A stretch of 64,000 bases of DNA from Sphingomonas sp. TDK1 (GCF_001650735.1 NZ_LXVY01000027.1:62001-126000), one strand, 5' to 3'; shown: positions 52,215 through 63,029, counted from the stretch's first letter. The notes: generated by a model not told the origin, from the letters alone. Numbers and translations are program-made.

Positions 52215-53909
52215 GTGTTCAGCGTAACAAAGCGGGCCAGGATGGCGGGCGCCGCCATGGCATTGGCCATACTCGCTGCCTGTGACGGCGGCGGTGGTGC
52301 CGGTAGCGGCACGTCGGCGGGCGGTCTGGTCTCCGCACCGCCCCAGCCGACGCAGACTCCGGCGGGTGCCGCGCTCGACGATTCGGTGCGGCTTGCCCAG
52401 CAGGCGAGCTTTGGTCCGAACATGGCGCTCGTCGAGCGAATCCGCGCGCTTGGCGTGAACGGCTGGCTCGACGAGCAGTTCGCCGCCAGCGGCAGCACCT
52501 ATGCCGATCTCGCCACCGATGTGCGTGCCAATTTCTGCGCGTCCGGCGACAATGCCTGCAGCGCGCTCCATTTTTCCCGCACGCCCGTCGCAATGCGCTT
52601 CTATGCCGATGCGATCTCCGCGCCGGACCAGCTGCGTCAGCGGGTCGCCTTCGCGCTATCGCAGATGATCGTCGCCTCGGAGGCAGGCGTGCGCGCCACC
52701 GCGGGCATCGCCGCTTTCAATCAGCTCTTCCTCACCTATGCGTTCGGCAGCTATCGCGATCTGCTGCTCGCCGTGACGATGAGCGGCTATATGGGCGACT
52801 ATCTCGACATGGCGGACAGCCGCAAGGGCACGCCATCGGAGAATTACGCCCGCGAGTTCCTGCAGTTGTTCACCATGGGTCCTGACAAGCTGCAGATGGA
52901 CGGCAGCATACAGCGCGATGCGAGCGGCGGTCCCATCCCCAATTACACGTCGGACGAGATTCGAGAGGTAGCGCGTGCGCTCACGGGGTGGACCTATGCC
53001 CGGGTCGACAATGCGGCGATCAGCGATTCCCAGGCGATCGCCTATGCCCAGCCGATGATCGCGGTGCCCAGTCGCTATGACTCTGCTGAAAAGCGTTTCC
53101 TCGGCACCGTCGTCGCAGCGGGGACCTCCCAGCAGGCGAGCGTCGCAGCGGTGGTGGATGCGGCATTCAATCACCCCTCCACGCCACCGTTCGTGGCGCG
53201 GCACCTGATTACCCATCTCGTCACGCCCAACCCGTCGCCCGCCTATATCGGCCGGGTTGCCGCGGTATTCGTCAACAATGGCAGCGGCGTGCGGGGCGAC
53301 ATGAAGGCCGTGGTCCGCGCCCTTCTCACCGATGCCGAGGCACGCGCGCCGCAAGGAAGCACGGCCGGCAAGCTCAAGGAGCCGGCGCTGGCGATGACCA
53401 GCCTTGCCCGTGCGATCGGCTTCACGACCGACGGCTATGTCTTTCAGCAGCGCGATACGGGTCTGGCCCAGCCGGTGATGCGGGCGCCATCGGTATTCAA
53501 CTTCTATCCGGACGACTTCCCGCTGCCCGGCAGCGCGACGCTGCGCAGCCCGGCCTCGAAGCTGATGACGGCTCCCAACCAGCTGCGGCTGCACAATCTC
53601 GTCTATGACTGGACGGTGAGCGGTGATGCGACCCGGTCCGAATATGCTGCGGTGGCGACAGTGCCGGGAAGCTCGGGCTCGGCCCCGGTGTGGGCGGATT
53701 GGGAGGCCCTTGCCGACAATGTCGACGGCATGGTCGATCGGGTCAACCTGCTGATGTTCGCCAATGGACTCACCAAAGCCCAGCGGGATGCGCTGAAGGC
53801 CGCGGGCGTGGCCGTCACCAATGCCGATCCGAAGCTGCAGGCGCGCAAGCGTGCGCAGATGATGCTCTACATCGCCGGCACCAGCCCGATGTTCCTGGTC
53901 GATCGCTGA
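52215..53909 (+). CDS. DUF1800 family protein, exported
   Basis: A 564-residue protein. A lipobox-like LAACD near residue 23 suggests lipidation. The body has the DUF1800 features LAQQASFGPNMALVERIRALGVNGWLDEQF, REFLQLFTMGP, ARALTGWTY and FLGTVV. GTG 52215 follows AAGGAG; ATG 52242 is an alternative. Paired directly with a DUF1501 gene 10 bases downstream, as in many bacteria. The function of this pair is unknown; an envelope or surface-exposed role is inferred from the export signals. Confidence 0.88.
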   Translation: MFSVTKRARMAGAAMALAILAACDGGGGAGSGTSAGGLVSAPPQPTQTPAGAALDDSVRLAQQASFGPNMALVERIRALGVNGWLDEQFAASGSTYADLATDVRANFCASGDNACSALHFSRTPVAMRFYADAISAPDQLRQRVAFALSQMIVASEAGVRATAGIAAFNQLFLTYAFGSYRDLLLAVTMSGYMGDYLDMADSRKGTPSENYAREFLQLFTMGPDKLQMDGSIQRDASGGPIPNYTSDEIREVARALTGWTYARVDNAAISDSQAIAYAQPMIAVPSRYDSAEKRFLGTVVAAGTSQQASVAAVVDAAFNHPSTPPFVARHLITHLVTPNPSPAYIGRVAAVFVNNGSGVRGDMKAVVRALLTDAEARAPQGSTAGKLKEPALAMTSLARAIGFTTDGYVFQQRDTGLAQPVMRAPSVFNFYPDDFPLPGSATLRSPASKLMTAPNQLRLHNLVYDWTVSGDATRSEYAAVATVPGSSGSAPVWADWEALADNVDGMVDRVNLLMFANGLTKAQRDALKAAGVAVTNADPKLQARKRAQMMLYIAGTSPMFLVDR

Positions 53910-53919
53910 GGAATTTCCG

Positions 53920-55287
53920 ATGCCCCTTTCCCGCCGCGATTTCGTTCGACTCACCGCCGGCACCGGCGCGCTCGCCGCGCTCGGCCAGTTCGGCCGCACC
54001 GCCGCCATGGCGGCCCCCACCGGCAGCTACCGGGCCATGGTCGGCATCTTCCTGTTCGGCGGGAATGACGGCTGGAACATGGTGATACCCACCGACGCGC
54101 GGCACAGCGGTTATCTCGCTTCGCGCGGCAGCGTCGGCATCCCGCGCGCGTCGCTGACGCCGCTCACCAACAGCGCCTACGCCTTGCACCCGGCAATGGC
54201 GGCGCTACGACCGGTCTGGGACGAAGGTTCGCTGGGATTGGTGCTCAACACTGGCACGCTGTTCGCGCCGCTGACCAAGGCGACCTACCAGTCGCGCGCC
54301 GATCTGCGTCCCGCCAACCTGATGAGCCATGCGGACGAGCAGGATCACTGGCAGGGGCTGCGGGCCCGCGAAAGCAGCCGTGACGGCTTCCTGGGCCGCA
54401 TTGCGGACAAGATGCCGGGCGGCACGCTGCCCGCGGCCATGTCGCTGGCTGGGGCCTCGGTGGCGGTGCTGGGCCGCCAGACCTCGCCCTTGATCCTGGC
54501 GACCGGCGGCCTGCCCGGTCGCTCCGGATACAGCACCGGCAGCAATGCCAAGAACGCCGCGATCACGGCGCTGGCCACCAGCAGCGACGGCGTCGCTCTA
54601 CTGGACGGTGTCGCCCAGGCAATGACGCGCAACTATGATCAGGCCGTCACCGCCAACACCATCCTGGCCGGGACGGCGGCCACGGATGCCTTCTTCGTCA
54701 ACCCCACCACCGGTGCGGCGCTGACCAGCGATCTCGCCAAGCAGCTGATGGTCGTGGCGCGGATGATCGCCGCGCGGGGCACGCTCGGCCATGCCCGGCA
54801 GAACTTCCTGGTGAGCCAAGGCGGGTTCGACACCCACTCTGGCCAGGTCCAGGGCGGCAACCCCGCCGCCGGTCTGCATGCGGGGCTGCTCGGCGATCTC
54901 GCCATGGCGATGGCCGCGTTTCACAAGGCGATGGGCTCGCTGGGTCTTGCTGCCAACGTCACCAGCTTCACGATGAGCGACTTCGGTCGGACCTATCTCG
55001 GCAACGGCCAGAGCGGCACCGACCATGCCTGGGGCAGCAATCACCTGGTGATGGGCGGTGACGTCGTACCCGGCGCGGTGCTCGGCAGCTACCCCGATCC
55101 GGTGCTCGGCGGCGCTGACGACGTCACCAAGGAAGGCCGCTTCGTGCCCGGCGTTGCGCAGGAGGAATATCTGGGCGCGATCGCGCGCTGGCACGGCGTC
55201 GCCGATGCGGACCTATCCTACGTCTTCCCCAATTGGTCGACCTGGAGCAGCGCGGGCCGCGGTCCGCTGGCGCTGTTCCGCGGCTGA
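53920..55287 (+). CDS. DUF1501 family protein, Tat-exported
   Basis: A 455-residue protein. It starts with a Tat signal (LSRRDFVRLTAGTGALAALG) and has the DUF1501 sequence landmarks LFGGNDGWNMVIP, LHPAMAALRPVWDEGSLGLVLNTG, HADEQDHWQ, SQGGFDTHSGQ and DFGRTYLGNG...DHAWGSNHLVMGG. The last motifs resemble alkaline-phosphatase/sulfatase-like metal sites. It forms an operon with the preceding DUF1800 gene. Confidence 0.9.
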   Translation: MPLSRRDFVRLTAGTGALAALGQFGRTAAMAAPTGSYRAMVGIFLFGGNDGWNMVIPTDARHSGYLASRGSVGIPRASLTPLTNSAYALHPAMAALRPVWDEGSLGLVLNTGTLFAPLTKATYQSRADLRPANLMSHADEQDHWQGLRARESSRDGFLGRIADKMPGGTLPAAMSLAGASVAVLGRQTSPLILATGGLPGRSGYSTGSNAKNAAITALATSSDGVALLDGVAQAMTRNYDQAVTANTILAGTAATDAFFVNPTTGAALTSDLAKQLMVVARMIAARGTLGHARQNFLVSQGGFDTHSGQVQGGNPAAGLHAGLLGDLAMAMAAFHKAMGSLGLAANVTSFTMSDFGRTYLGNGQSGTDHAWGSNHLVMGGDVVPGAVLGSYPDPVLGGADDVTKEGRFVPGVAQEEYLGAIARWHGVADADLSYVFPNWSTWSSAGRGPLALFRG

Positions 55288-55319
55288 CGCTCGGCAGACG
55301 CGGAAGGCGTGCCGGGACG

Positions 55320-57659
55320 CTAGGCTTGCATCGTAAGCGCCGGCCCGACCAGAACGACGCGTCGGCCGGCGGTGAGGCGCACGGTCCGCTCGGCCCCGCC
55401 GCACCGTATCACCCGCGTACCGCTCCGTTCCGGGTATAGCGAGGCGCGGGCGAGCTTGCCCCCCTGCCACGCGAGATCGATCGTGCAGGCGCCGCGCCCC
55501 CGCAGGCCCGTCACGCTGCCCCCCGGCCAGGCGCTGGGCAGCGCGGGCAGCAGTTCGAGCGTGTCCCCTGCACTGTAGAGCAGCATCTCGACGATGCCAG
55601 CCGCGCCGCCGAAATTGCCGTCGATCTGGAAAGGCGGATGCGCGTCGAACAGGTTCGGGTAGGTGCGTTCCGGCCCGAGCAGGAAGTTGAGAATGCCGTG
55701 CGCCCGGTCGCCGTCGCGCAGCCGCGCCCAGAGGTTGATCCGCCACGCGGTAGCCCAGCCGGTCGCCCGGTCGCCGCGGATTTCGAGCGCGCGTCGCGCG
55801 GCCGCGGCAAGATCGGGCGTCTCCGTGACGCTGATCTGGTGAGACGGATACAAGCCGTAGAGATGCGAAACGTGCCGATGCTGCTGCTCCGGCGCGTCGG
55901 CGTCCCAATCCTCCTGCCATTCCTGCAACTGGCCCTGCCGACCGATGCGGTAGGGCGCCAGCCGAGCGGTCGCCGCGCGCAGCTCCGCCACCATTCCCGC
56001 ACCGATGCCGAGGATCGTCGCGGCCTCGGCGGTCTGGGCGAACAGGTCGCGCAGGATCGCCATGTCCATCGTCGGCCCGGCACAGAGCGCGCCGCCATGG
56101 CCATGCTGATTTTCCGGGCTGATCGACGGGTTGGTCACCAGCCTGCCGGTACGCGGATCCTGCACCAGCGTATCGAGGAAGAAGCGCGCCGATCCCGCCA
56201 TCAGCGGATACACGGAGGCGAGGAACGCCCGGTCGCGGTGATAGTCGTACTGCTCCCAAAGATGCGTGCACAGCCACGCCCCGCCGGTCGGCCACATGCC
56301 CCATGGCGCGCCGTCGATGGGCGCAGTCGCGCGCCAGCCATCGGTGTTGTGGTGGCATACCCAGCCCCGCGCGCCGTACATCTCACGCGCGGTCCGCGCG
56401 CCGGTGATCGCCAGCTCCCGCACCAGCGTGACCAGCGGCGCGGCGCATTCGCTCAGATTGGCACTATGCGCGGGCCAATAGTTCATCTCGGTGTTGATGT
56501 TGACCGTGTATTTGGAGCCCCAGGGCGGATTGAGGCTGTCGTTCCATAGGCCCTGCAAGGTCGCCGGCTGGCCGCCGGGCTGCGAGCAGGCGATGAGCAG
56601 ATAGCGGGCATAGGCGAAGTAGAGCGCGGCGAGCGCCGGGTCCGGGTGCTCCTGCGACTGCTGGATGCGCAGATCGGTCGGTGCGTCGGCGGCCGGGGTG
56701 GCGCCGAGGTCGAGCGTGACGCGCCGGAACATCCGCCGGTGCGCGGCGCTGGCATCGGCCGCGATTTGCGGGAAGGACTTGCGCCGAGCCGCCGCCAACG
56801 CCTTGTCGACCAGTGCCTCCGGATCACCCGACACGTCGTCGAACCGCCGGAAGCTCGTCGCCATCGCAAGCAGCAGCGTGACGGCATCGGCACCGCGTAT
56901 CGCGATCCCGCCGGACGTCGCCTCGATCCGCCCGCCCTCGGGCTGAACCAGCACCTGCGCCGCGAACCGGAGCGCGCCGTGCACGCCCGCAGAATCCCCG
57001 TTGCGGCCGGTCAGAAGCAGCTGGTCCTTGCCGATCGTACGTGCGACGATCCCATTGTGCGGGCTGTCGAGCGCGAGGTCGAGGTCGAGCTTGCCCTTGC
57101 TCGCCTCCAGTCGCACCGCGATCACCTGATCGGGCACCGAGGCGATGACGCGCCGAACATGCTCGCTGCCATTGATGGCGAACCGGGTCGTGGCGACGGC
57201 GGAGTCCAGATCGAGCTCGCGCCGATAGGCGCTTGCCTGACCCAGCCCGGGGAACCGCAGCAGCAGATTGCCGAGCGCCTGATAGGGCATCTGGGTCTTC
57301 GGCCGTCCCAGGAGCGCCTCGTTGGTCCATGCCTCCGCCTCGGCGATCTTGCCGGCAAAGACCAGGTCGCGGACCTTTGGCAGCGCCTCCCGCGCCAATG
57401 GGTTGACCGGATCATAGGGCCCGCCCGCCCACAGCGTGCCCTCGTTGAGCTGCAGCCGCTCGGTTTCGGTCCCGCCGAACACCATCGCGCCGAGCCGGCC
57501 GTTGCCCACCGGCAGCGCCTCGGTCCATTTCGCCGCCGGCTGGCGATACCAGAGCAACGGGCGCGCTGCCGCGATATCCGCCCGCGCCGCGCCTTCCAGC
57601 GAAAGCGCGAGCGGGCCGGCGGCAAGCGCGGTCATGGTCTCCCGACGGGTCCAGTCCAT
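55320..57659 (-). CDS. GH95 alpha-L-fucosidase/galactosidase, exported
   Basis: A 779-residue enzyme. A Tat-like leader ([19 protein letters not shown]) is followed by the GH95 hallmark [20 protein letters not shown]. In the (alpha/alpha)6 core, NTEMNYWPA (catalytic Asn pair), SPENQHG (Glu) and QIDGNFGG (Asp) are all present. It is the last gene of a three-gene operon with two GH43 enzymes and would remove alpha-1,2-linked fucose or galactose from xyloglucan-like or pectic side chains. Start ATG 57659 follows GGAGAGG. Confidence 0.92.
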   Translation of the reverse strand: MDWTRRETMTALAAGPLALSLEGAARADIAAARPLLWYRQPAAKWTEALPVGNGRLGAMVFGGTETERLQLNEGTLWAGGPYDPVNPLAREALPKVRDLVFAGKIAEAEAWTNEALLGRPKTQMPYQALGNLLLRFPGLGQASAYRRELDLDSAVATTRFAINGSEHVRRVIASVPDQVIAVRLEASKGKLDLDLALDSPHNGIVARTIGKDQLLLTGRNGDSAGVHGALRFAAQVLVQPEGGRIEATSGGIAIRGADAVTLLLAMATSFRRFDDVSGDPEALVDKALAAARRKSFPQIAADASAAHRRMFRRVTLDLGATPAADAPTDLRIQQSQEHPDPALAALYFAYARYLLIACSQPGGQPATLQGLWNDSLNPPWGSKYTVNINTEMNYWPAHSANLSECAAPLVTLVRELAITGARTAREMYGARGWVCHHNTDGWRATAPIDGAPWGMWPTGGAWLCTHLWEQYDYHRDRAFLASVYPLMAGSARFFLDTLVQDPRTGRLVTNPSISPENQHGHGGALCAGPTMDMAILRDLFAQTAEAATILGIGAGMVAELRAATARLAPYRIGRQGQLQEWQEDWDADAPEQQHRHVSHLYGLYPSHQISVTETPDLAAAARRALEIRGDRATGWATAWRINLWARLRDGDRAHGILNFLLGPERTYPNLFDAHPPFQIDGNFGGAAGIVEMLLYSAGDTLELLPALPSAWPGGSVTGLRGRGACTIDLAWQGGKLARASLYPERSGTRVIRCGGAERTVRLTAGRRVVLVGPALTMQA

Positions 57660-57711
57660 GGCGATCCTCTCCAAAGGCGTAACATGGGCCGCGGCGTCCC
57701 GCGTGCCGGAT

Positions 57712-59256
57712 TCAAAAGCGCGACAGGGTGAAGCGGTCCACGTCCAGCGCGCCGCCGCCCGGGCCCGGATTGAAACAGGAAAGCGCGAACTGGACGCCCT
57801 GGAAGGTGCCGGTCCGCCAGTCATAGACCAGCGGCACCGTGCCCCCGAGCGGCGTGAAGCGCCGGCCATCCTCGCTGTACGACAGCAAGGCAGTGGCGGC
57901 GATGAAGTCCATGTCGGTGCGCAGCCAAAGGCGCGGCGCGCTGGTCGGCACTGCCGCGACACGCACCTCCGTCTTCGGCCCTGCGGTGGTGGACTCGGTG
58001 ACCCGCATCGAAAGCGCGCGGCTGCCGTCCGGCTGGCCGATCACCGCGATCGCGGCGCTGTACTTGCCGAACGTGCCGAAGCCGCAGACATCGCCCGGCC
58101 GTATCCCTGCCGGATCGACAACCACTTCTCCGCGCGAGCGGGGTGCCTGGCCCTTCTGCACCAGGGTATTGCGCGCCCACCATAGCTGGTCCGCCGGAAC
58201 CGCGCGCAGCCGCAGCCAGCCGCGTCGCGCCGTAAGCGACCAATAGGGGTCGAGCGGATTATGGTTCCACTGCCATTGCCGGCCGAGCGCCGTGGTGGCG
58301 AAGTCGTCCGAGGTCGGCGGCTCGGTGAAGCGGCCGCCCGGAATCGGCTTGGGCGCGCGCTCCGGGACCTGGCCGGGCTGCGCCGGCGTGCCCCACACCG
58401 GCCAGCCGTCGCGCCAGAACACCGGGCTGATGTTGGTCACCCGGCCGATCGGCCCGGAGTCCCGCATGACGAAGCCGACATCCTGGCCATTGGCGAGATC
58501 GACCAGCGCGCCCTGGTGCCCGCCCGTCTTGTCGTCGATCTGCGGCCGGGTCTCCCACGGCCCGTCGAGCGTGCGCGCCCGCGAGACGGTCAGCGCCAGC
58601 TTGTTGGGGATCGAATTGAACAGGTAATACAAGCCATTGCGCCGGAGCAGCTTCGATCCCTCGGCGCCCTTGTTGTAATAGATCACGCGACTGGCGGTGA
58701 TCCGCGACACGTTCTTGTCGAGCGTGTGCAGCGTAATCGTGCCGTCGCTGCCGATCGACGTGGCGAGATAGACCTGGCCGTCATCATCGAAGAACAGTGC
58801 CGGATCGAAGGCGGCGCGGTCGAGTGCGACATAGGTCCAGGGACCGCGCGGATCGCGGGCGCGGTAGATGCGGGTGTTCTGGCGGATCGGCGTCACCGCC
58901 AGGTAGAACATGCCCGCATGGTAGCGCAGGCTCGGCGCGTAGACGCCCGCGCGGTAGGAGCCGCCGTCCTTCAGATCGAATTCCGCGCGCCCGTCGAGCC
59001 GGGGGATGACGTGGGAGAGGATGTCCCAGTTCACCAGATCGCGCGAGTGGAGGATGGTGAGGCCCGGCACGTTGGCGAAGGTGGTGCTGGCGAAGTAGAA
59101 GTCCTTGCCCACCCGGATGATGTCCGGATCGGGATAGTCGGCGTTGAGCGGCGGGTTGCGATAGGTCCCGTCGCCCTGGTCCGAGCGCCAGACCTGGGCC
59201 GAGGCGATAGCCGGGAGCAGCGCCGCAGCGACGGTCGCGAGGAGGAGGCGCCGCAT
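57712..59256 (-). CDS. GH43 glycoside hydrolase (beta-xylosidase/arabinosidase-like), secreted
   Basis: A 514-residue enzyme. Signal peptide about 1-20 (AIASAQ). The five-bladed propeller has the base D43 in NADYPDPD, the pKa-modulating D151 in [12 protein letters not shown] and the acid E199 in [10 protein letters not shown]-terminal beta-sandwich (about 315-514, starting [18 protein letters not shown]) is the domain seen in GH43 xylosidase-type subfamilies. The start overlaps the upstream GH43 stop (TGATG), so they are coupled; GTG 59259 is an alternative start. Confidence 0.92.
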   Translation of the reverse strand: MRRLLLATVAAALLPAIASAQVWRSDQGDGTYRNPPLNADYPDPDIIRVGKDFYFASTTFANVPGLTILHSRDLVNWDILSHVIPRLDGRAEFDLKDGGSYRAGVYAPSLRYHAGMFYLAVTPIRQNTRIYRARDPRGPWTYVALDRAAFDPALFFDDDGQVYLATSIGSDGTITLHTLDKNVSRITASRVIYYNKGAEGSKLLRRNGLYYLFNSIPNKLALTVSRARTLDGPWETRPQIDDKTGGHQGALVDLANGQDVGFVMRDSGPIGRVTNISPVFWRDGWPVWGTPAQPGQVPERAPKPIPGGRFTEPPTSDDFATTALGRQWQWNHNPLDPYWSLTARRGWLRLRAVPADQLWWARNTLVQKGQAPRSRGEVVVDPAGIRPGDVCGFGTFGKYSAAIAVIGQPDGSRALSMRVTESTTAGPKTEVRVAAVPTSAPRLWLRTDMDFIAATALLSYSEDGRRFTPLGGTVPLVYDWRTGTFQGVQFALSCFNPGPGGGALDVDRFTLSRF

Positions 59257-60899
59257 CACTGCGCCATCGGCCCGATGATCGTGCCGACGAACCCGCCCGC
59301 CTCGTGGGTGCTGAGGAAGCGCGCGTCGAGATCGCGCTTGAGCGTGCCCTTCGCCGCCCCGCTGGCATAGTCGAACGCCATGGTGCCGCCGGTGATCCGC
59401 AGCGTCAGCGTCACCGGCGCGGTGCCGGGCAGCGGGGTCGCGGCGATCAGCTGCTCGTCACCCTTGGCGCGGGTGTAGAGCGCCAGCGTCCGCGTGCCAC
59501 CGCTGTTGGTGAGGCCGTAGAAGAGGTAATTGAGGTCGCTCTGCACCGCCGCGAGCCCGGCGCGCTCGCCGGACTTGGTGGGGGTATAGCGCACCGTCAC
59601 GCTGACGGTGGCGTTGGCGTGCTGCTGCCGACGCCCGACGAAACCGGGCACCTGGTTTAGATCGCCGAGCGGTGCCGGCCGGGTGATCACCAACTCCCCG
59701 CGTTCGACCCGGTAGAAGGGCGATTTGGGCGTACGGATGCCGACCCACTGCATCGACAGCTTGTTGCCGGCGAAGCGGTCCACATAGGCGAAGTCGCCGC
59801 TGGTCGGCAGCGCCGGTGGGGCTTGTGCCGGCAGGTTCGGTACCGCGCCGACCAGCGGCACCGGCTTGCCGTGCGGCAGGATCATCGGCCAGCCTTCCGA
59901 CCAGGTGACCGGCAGCAGGAAGGTCTCGCGGCCCGTATTGTAGAAGTCGTCGGCATAGGGACGGACGCCCAAGAACGTCGCCCACCAGTCGCCCTTCTGC
60001 GTCTGTACCAATGTCGCATGGCCGGTAGAGGTGACAGGGTTCGGCCGCTTCGGGTCGAGATCCCGCTGGGTCAGGATCGGGTTGCCGGCAAAGGGCACAT
60101 AGGGCCCAAGCAGTTCCTTGGACCGGAACACGACCTGCGAATGGTTGACGCTCGTCCCGCCCTCGGCGGCGGTGAGATAATACCAGCCGTCCTTCTTGAA
60201 GACATGCGGCCCCTCGATCCATACCGGCTTTTTGGCGATGTCGACGCCGCCATTGATCAGCTGGGTGCTGGGGCCGACCATCTTGCCGGCGCGCCAGTCA
60301 TATTCCTGGATCCAGATCGCGCGGTGGCCCTCGTAGCGAGGGGGCTCGTCGGGTGCGCGATTGTTGACGATATAGGCCTTGTCACCCTCCCAGGTGATCG
60401 AGGGGTCGATGCCCTCGAACGGCAGCCAGATCGGATCGGACCAGGGGCCACGCGGGTCCTTGGCGGTGATCACGAAATTGCCTTTGCAGCTTACGCAGGT
60501 GTTGACGATGTAGAAGGTGCCGGCGTGGTAGGAGATATCCGGCGCGAAGACGGCCTGCGACGTGCGCATGCCGGTGAAGTCGAGCTGGCCGGGCCGATCG
60601 ATCGCGTTCGCGATCTGCGTCCAGTGCACCAGATCCTTGGAATGGAAGATCGGCAGCCCCGGATAATGGGCGAAGGACGACAGCACGAGATAATAGTCGT
60701 CACCAACGCGCGTGACCGAAGGATCGGGATAATAGCCCGACAAGATAGGATTGCGATACTCGCCGGGGCCTGGCTTCGCCGCTTCCAAGGCATGGCCCGA
60801 ATAGCGGAAGTCGCTAAAGCGCGCGGGCGCCTGTGCCAGCGCCGGTACGGCCGCCGTGCCGGCCAGTATCGCCGCCGCGACAATCGTCGAAATTCTCAT
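59256..60899 (-). CDS. GH43 glycoside hydrolase (arabinofuranosidase/xylosidase-like), secreted
   Basis: A 547-residue enzyme, first gene of the operon. Signal peptide about 1-22 (VPALAQ). GH43 residues are D59 in GYYPDPSV, D165 in GIDPSITW and E229 in WIEGPHVF. A C-terminal sandwich domain (about 370-547) starts at GDFAYVDRFAGNKLSMQWVGI. GAGGGGATGCC precedes ATG 60899. It differs from its neighbour enough to be a distinct subfamily and not a recent duplicate, so the pair probably attacks two linkages of the same glycan. Confidence 0.92.
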   Translation of the reverse strand: MRISTIVAAAILAGTAAVPALAQAPARFSDFRYSGHALEAAKPGPGEYRNPILSGYYPDPSVTRVGDDYYLVLSSFAHYPGLPIFHSKDLVHWTQIANAIDRPGQLDFTGMRTSQAVFAPDISYHAGTFYIVNTCVSCKGNFVITAKDPRGPWSDPIWLPFEGIDPSITWEGDKAYIVNNRAPDEPPRYEGHRAIWIQEYDWRAGKMVGPSTQLINGGVDIAKKPVWIEGPHVFKKDGWYYLTAAEGGTSVNHSQVVFRSKELLGPYVPFAGNPILTQRDLDPKRPNPVTSTGHATLVQTQKGDWWATFLGVRPYADDFYNTGRETFLLPVTWSEGWPMILPHGKPVPLVGAVPNLPAQAPPALPTSGDFAYVDRFAGNKLSMQWVGIRTPKSPFYRVERGELVITRPAPLGDLNQVPGFVGRRQQHANATVSVTVRYTPTKSGERAGLAAVQSDLNYLFYGLTNSGGTRTLALYTRAKGDEQLIAATPLPGTAPVTLTLRITGGTMAFDYASGAAKGTLKRDLDARFLSTHEAGGFVGTIIGPMAQ

Positions 60900-61082
60900 G
60901 GCATCCCCTCGTGTGCACGCATTCCGTTCCGCGCCCATGGCCGCGATTGCGGGCCGCACCATAAGGCGGCGACCGAGGATGACCACCCTCAACCTGTCTC
61001 GCTGCGGGCAAGGATCGAAAAATTTCCATTTGCTGGACAAGTTAGGGGCTGGCGAAAGCCTTGCTGGCGCCGGCGTACCGGC

Positions 61083-61256
61083 TCAGCTCCGTCCGCTGGG
61101 ATCGTACGATGGTGGCGGCGCCGTGCCGGCCGGCACTTCGAGCACGGCGGCTGCCTCGGCATCGCTGAGGTCCTTCACGCCCGCGTGCAAGAGCACCGCG
61201 CGCTGGTCTTCCGGCAGCAGTGACAGTTGCGCCAGCACGTCCCGCTGCCCGCGCCA
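61083..61256 (-). pseudogene. Fragment of an ECF sigma factor (region 4)
   Basis: The minus-strand frame ending at TGA 61083-61085 reads DVLAQLSLLPEDQRAVLLHA, then GVKDLSDAEAAAVLEVPAGT, and ends PPPSYDPSGRS. This is the start of sigma-70 region 4 (the LPEDQRAVLLLH and LSYAEIAEVLGVPVGTV blocks), after which the recognition helix is lost. A stop codon lies immediately upstream (61257-61259) and there is no start. It is therefore a decayed remnant, opposite in orientation to the catalase-like operon. The rest of the 450-base gap (60900-61350) shows nothing I can name. Confidence 0.7.
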
Positions 61257-61350
61257 TTATGCCAAGGTCTAATTTTTTCTCGGCGCCGCAGGGAATATTG
61301 CAGGCGCAGCATCGTCCAACCCCGCGACATCAGCTTGGATCGGAATTGTC

Positions 61351-62430
61351 ATGCCTTTCTTCAATCGGCGCGCGATCGGCGCCTTCGCGCTGATCGGCGC
61401 TATCGTCCTCGCGCTGCTCGCCGGCTTCGGCTGGGCCGCAGGCTGGCTGGGCGGGCGGCGCACCAGCGGCGGCGATATCACGACCGCACTCGAGGCGAAT
61501 AACGGCGGGGTGAAGCCGGGTTATCGCCGCGCGCATGCCAAGGGCCTGTGTTTCACCGGAGACTTCGCCGCGACGGGTGCTGGAAGTGCCCTCACGAGCG
61601 CCGCTGCGTTGCGTACCGGGACGATACCGGTACTGGGTCGCTTCTCGCTCGGCGGCGGCAATCCTTTCGCGACCGATGGCCGCAACGTGTTCCATTCGAT
61701 GGCGCTGCTGCTGCAGACGCGGGACGGCCAGCAGTGGCGGATGGCGCTGGACCATACGCCGATCTTCCCCGTCGCCGATGTTCCTTCCTTCCTCGCGCTC
61801 CAGCGTGCGACCACGCCGAATCCCAAGACCGGCAAGCCCGATCCTGCGGTGCTGCAGCCGTTCCTGGCGGCCCATCCGGAGGTGAAGGCGTTCCAGGCCT
61901 ATATGGCGAAGGCGGTGCTGCCGAACAGCTTCGCCAACGCGACCTATTACAGCATCAACGCCTTCCGCTTCACCGATGCCGGTGGGACGACAAGGTTCGT
62001 GCGCTGGCAGTTCGTGCCCGAGGCGCCGCTCGCCGGCCTCGACAAGCAGCATCTCGACCAGCTCCCCCGCGACGCGCTGTTCCAGGAGATGATCGCCCGC
62101 ACCGCCAAGGGTCCTTCGCGCTGGCACCTGCTGCTGGTCGAGGCCAATCCGGGCGACGTGACCGACAAGGCGACGGTCGCCTGGCAGGGCGCGCACCGCA
62201 CGATCGATGCCGGCACGCTGACGATCCGCGCCACCCAGCCCGAGGAAACCGGCCGCTGCCGCGACTTCAATTTCGACCCCACCATCCTGCCGGAGGGCAT
62301 CGCCTTGTCCGACGATCCGCTGCTCGCCGCCCGCTCCAAGGGCTATTCCTCCTCCTTCACCCGCCGCGCCGCCGAAGGCCCGCATCCGAGCGCCATTGGG
62401 GAAGACCTGACCAAAGGAGCGCAGCAATGA
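61351..62430 (+). CDS. Catalase-family peroxidase (SrpA-like), membrane-anchored or exported
   Basis: A 359-residue mini-catalase. One N-terminal hydrophobic segment (about 8-30) anchors or exports it. The distal heme His is in RRAHAKGLCFTGDF, followed by RFSLGGGNPFATDG, and the proximal heme Tyr is in RSKGYSSSFTRR near the C-terminus. It lacks the C-terminal domains of true catalases, so a peroxidase activity with small donors is more likely. Coupled by ATGA to a cytochrome b561 that could supply electrons. Confidence 0.9.
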   Translation: MPFFNRRAIGAFALIGAIVLALLAGFGWAAGWLGGRRTSGGDITTALEANNGGVKPGYRRAHAKGLCFTGDFAATGAGSALTSAAALRTGTIPVLGRFSLGGGNPFATDGRNVFHSMALLLQTRDGQQWRMALDHTPIFPVADVPSFLALQRATTPNPKTGKPDPAVLQPFLAAHPEVKAFQAYMAKAVLPNSFANATYYSINAFRFTDAGGTTRFVRWQFVPEAPLAGLDKQHLDQLPRDALFQEMIARTAKGPSRWHLLLVEANPGDVTDKATVAWQGAHRTIDAGTLTIRATQPEETGRCRDFNFDPTILPEGIALSDDPLLAARSKGYSSSFTRRAAEGPHPSAIGEDLTKGAQQ

Positions 62431-63029
62431 CTCGCCGTTCCCCCGATTTTCATCCCGCCCTCCGCCTGCTGCACTGGCTGATGGCCGCCCTTGTGCTGGC
62501 GATGCTGTTCATCGGCGTGTTCATGGTGTCGACCAGCGGCCCCGCCTATGTGGCGCTGCTCGATCTGCACCGTCCGGTCGGCATCCTCATCCTCGTCCTC
62601 GTGCTGCTGCGCCTGCCCCTCCGCCTCGCCACGGGCGCACCCGCGCTACCGGCGGATCTTGCGCCCCTGCAGAAGCGCATCGCCTGGGGATCGCATGTGC
62701 TGCTCTACGCCACGCTGTTCGCCCTGCCGCTGATCGGCTGGGGAATGCTGTCCGCCGGCGGCTATCCCGTGCGACTGGGCGGCGGCATCGTGCTGCCGCC
62801 GATCCTGCCGCACGACCTCGCGCTCTATGCGCTGCTGCGCGCGGCGCACACGGCGATCGCGCTGGCCTTCTTCGCGCTGATCCTGCTCCACCTCGCCGCG
62901 GCGCTGATGCACGGGCTGGTGCGGCGCGACGGCGTGCTGCGGAGCATGACGACCGGGCACTGCCGGCCGTTGACGCCCTCGACCGCCGACGATGACAAAC
63001 CCAGGGGAACCACTAGGCTCCCGGCATGA
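62427..63029 (+). CDS. Cytochrome b561-type membrane protein
   Basis: A 200-residue protein with four membrane helices and paired heme histidines (HPALRLLHWLMA, LDLHRPVG, WGSHVLLYA, AAHTAIALAFFALILLHL). It overlaps the catalase-like gene by ATGA and the following LysR gene also by ATGA. It probably passes electrons from the quinone pool to the peroxidase. Confidence 0.9.
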   Translation: MTRRSPDFHPALRLLHWLMAALVLAMLFIGVFMVSTSGPAYVALLDLHRPVGILILVLVLLRLPLRLATGAPALPADLAPLQKRIAWGSHVLLYATLFALPLIGWGMLSAGGYPVRLGGGIVLPPILPHDLALYALLRAAHTAIALAFFALILLHLAAALMHGLVRRDGVLRSMTTGHCRPLTPSTADDDKPRGTTRLPA

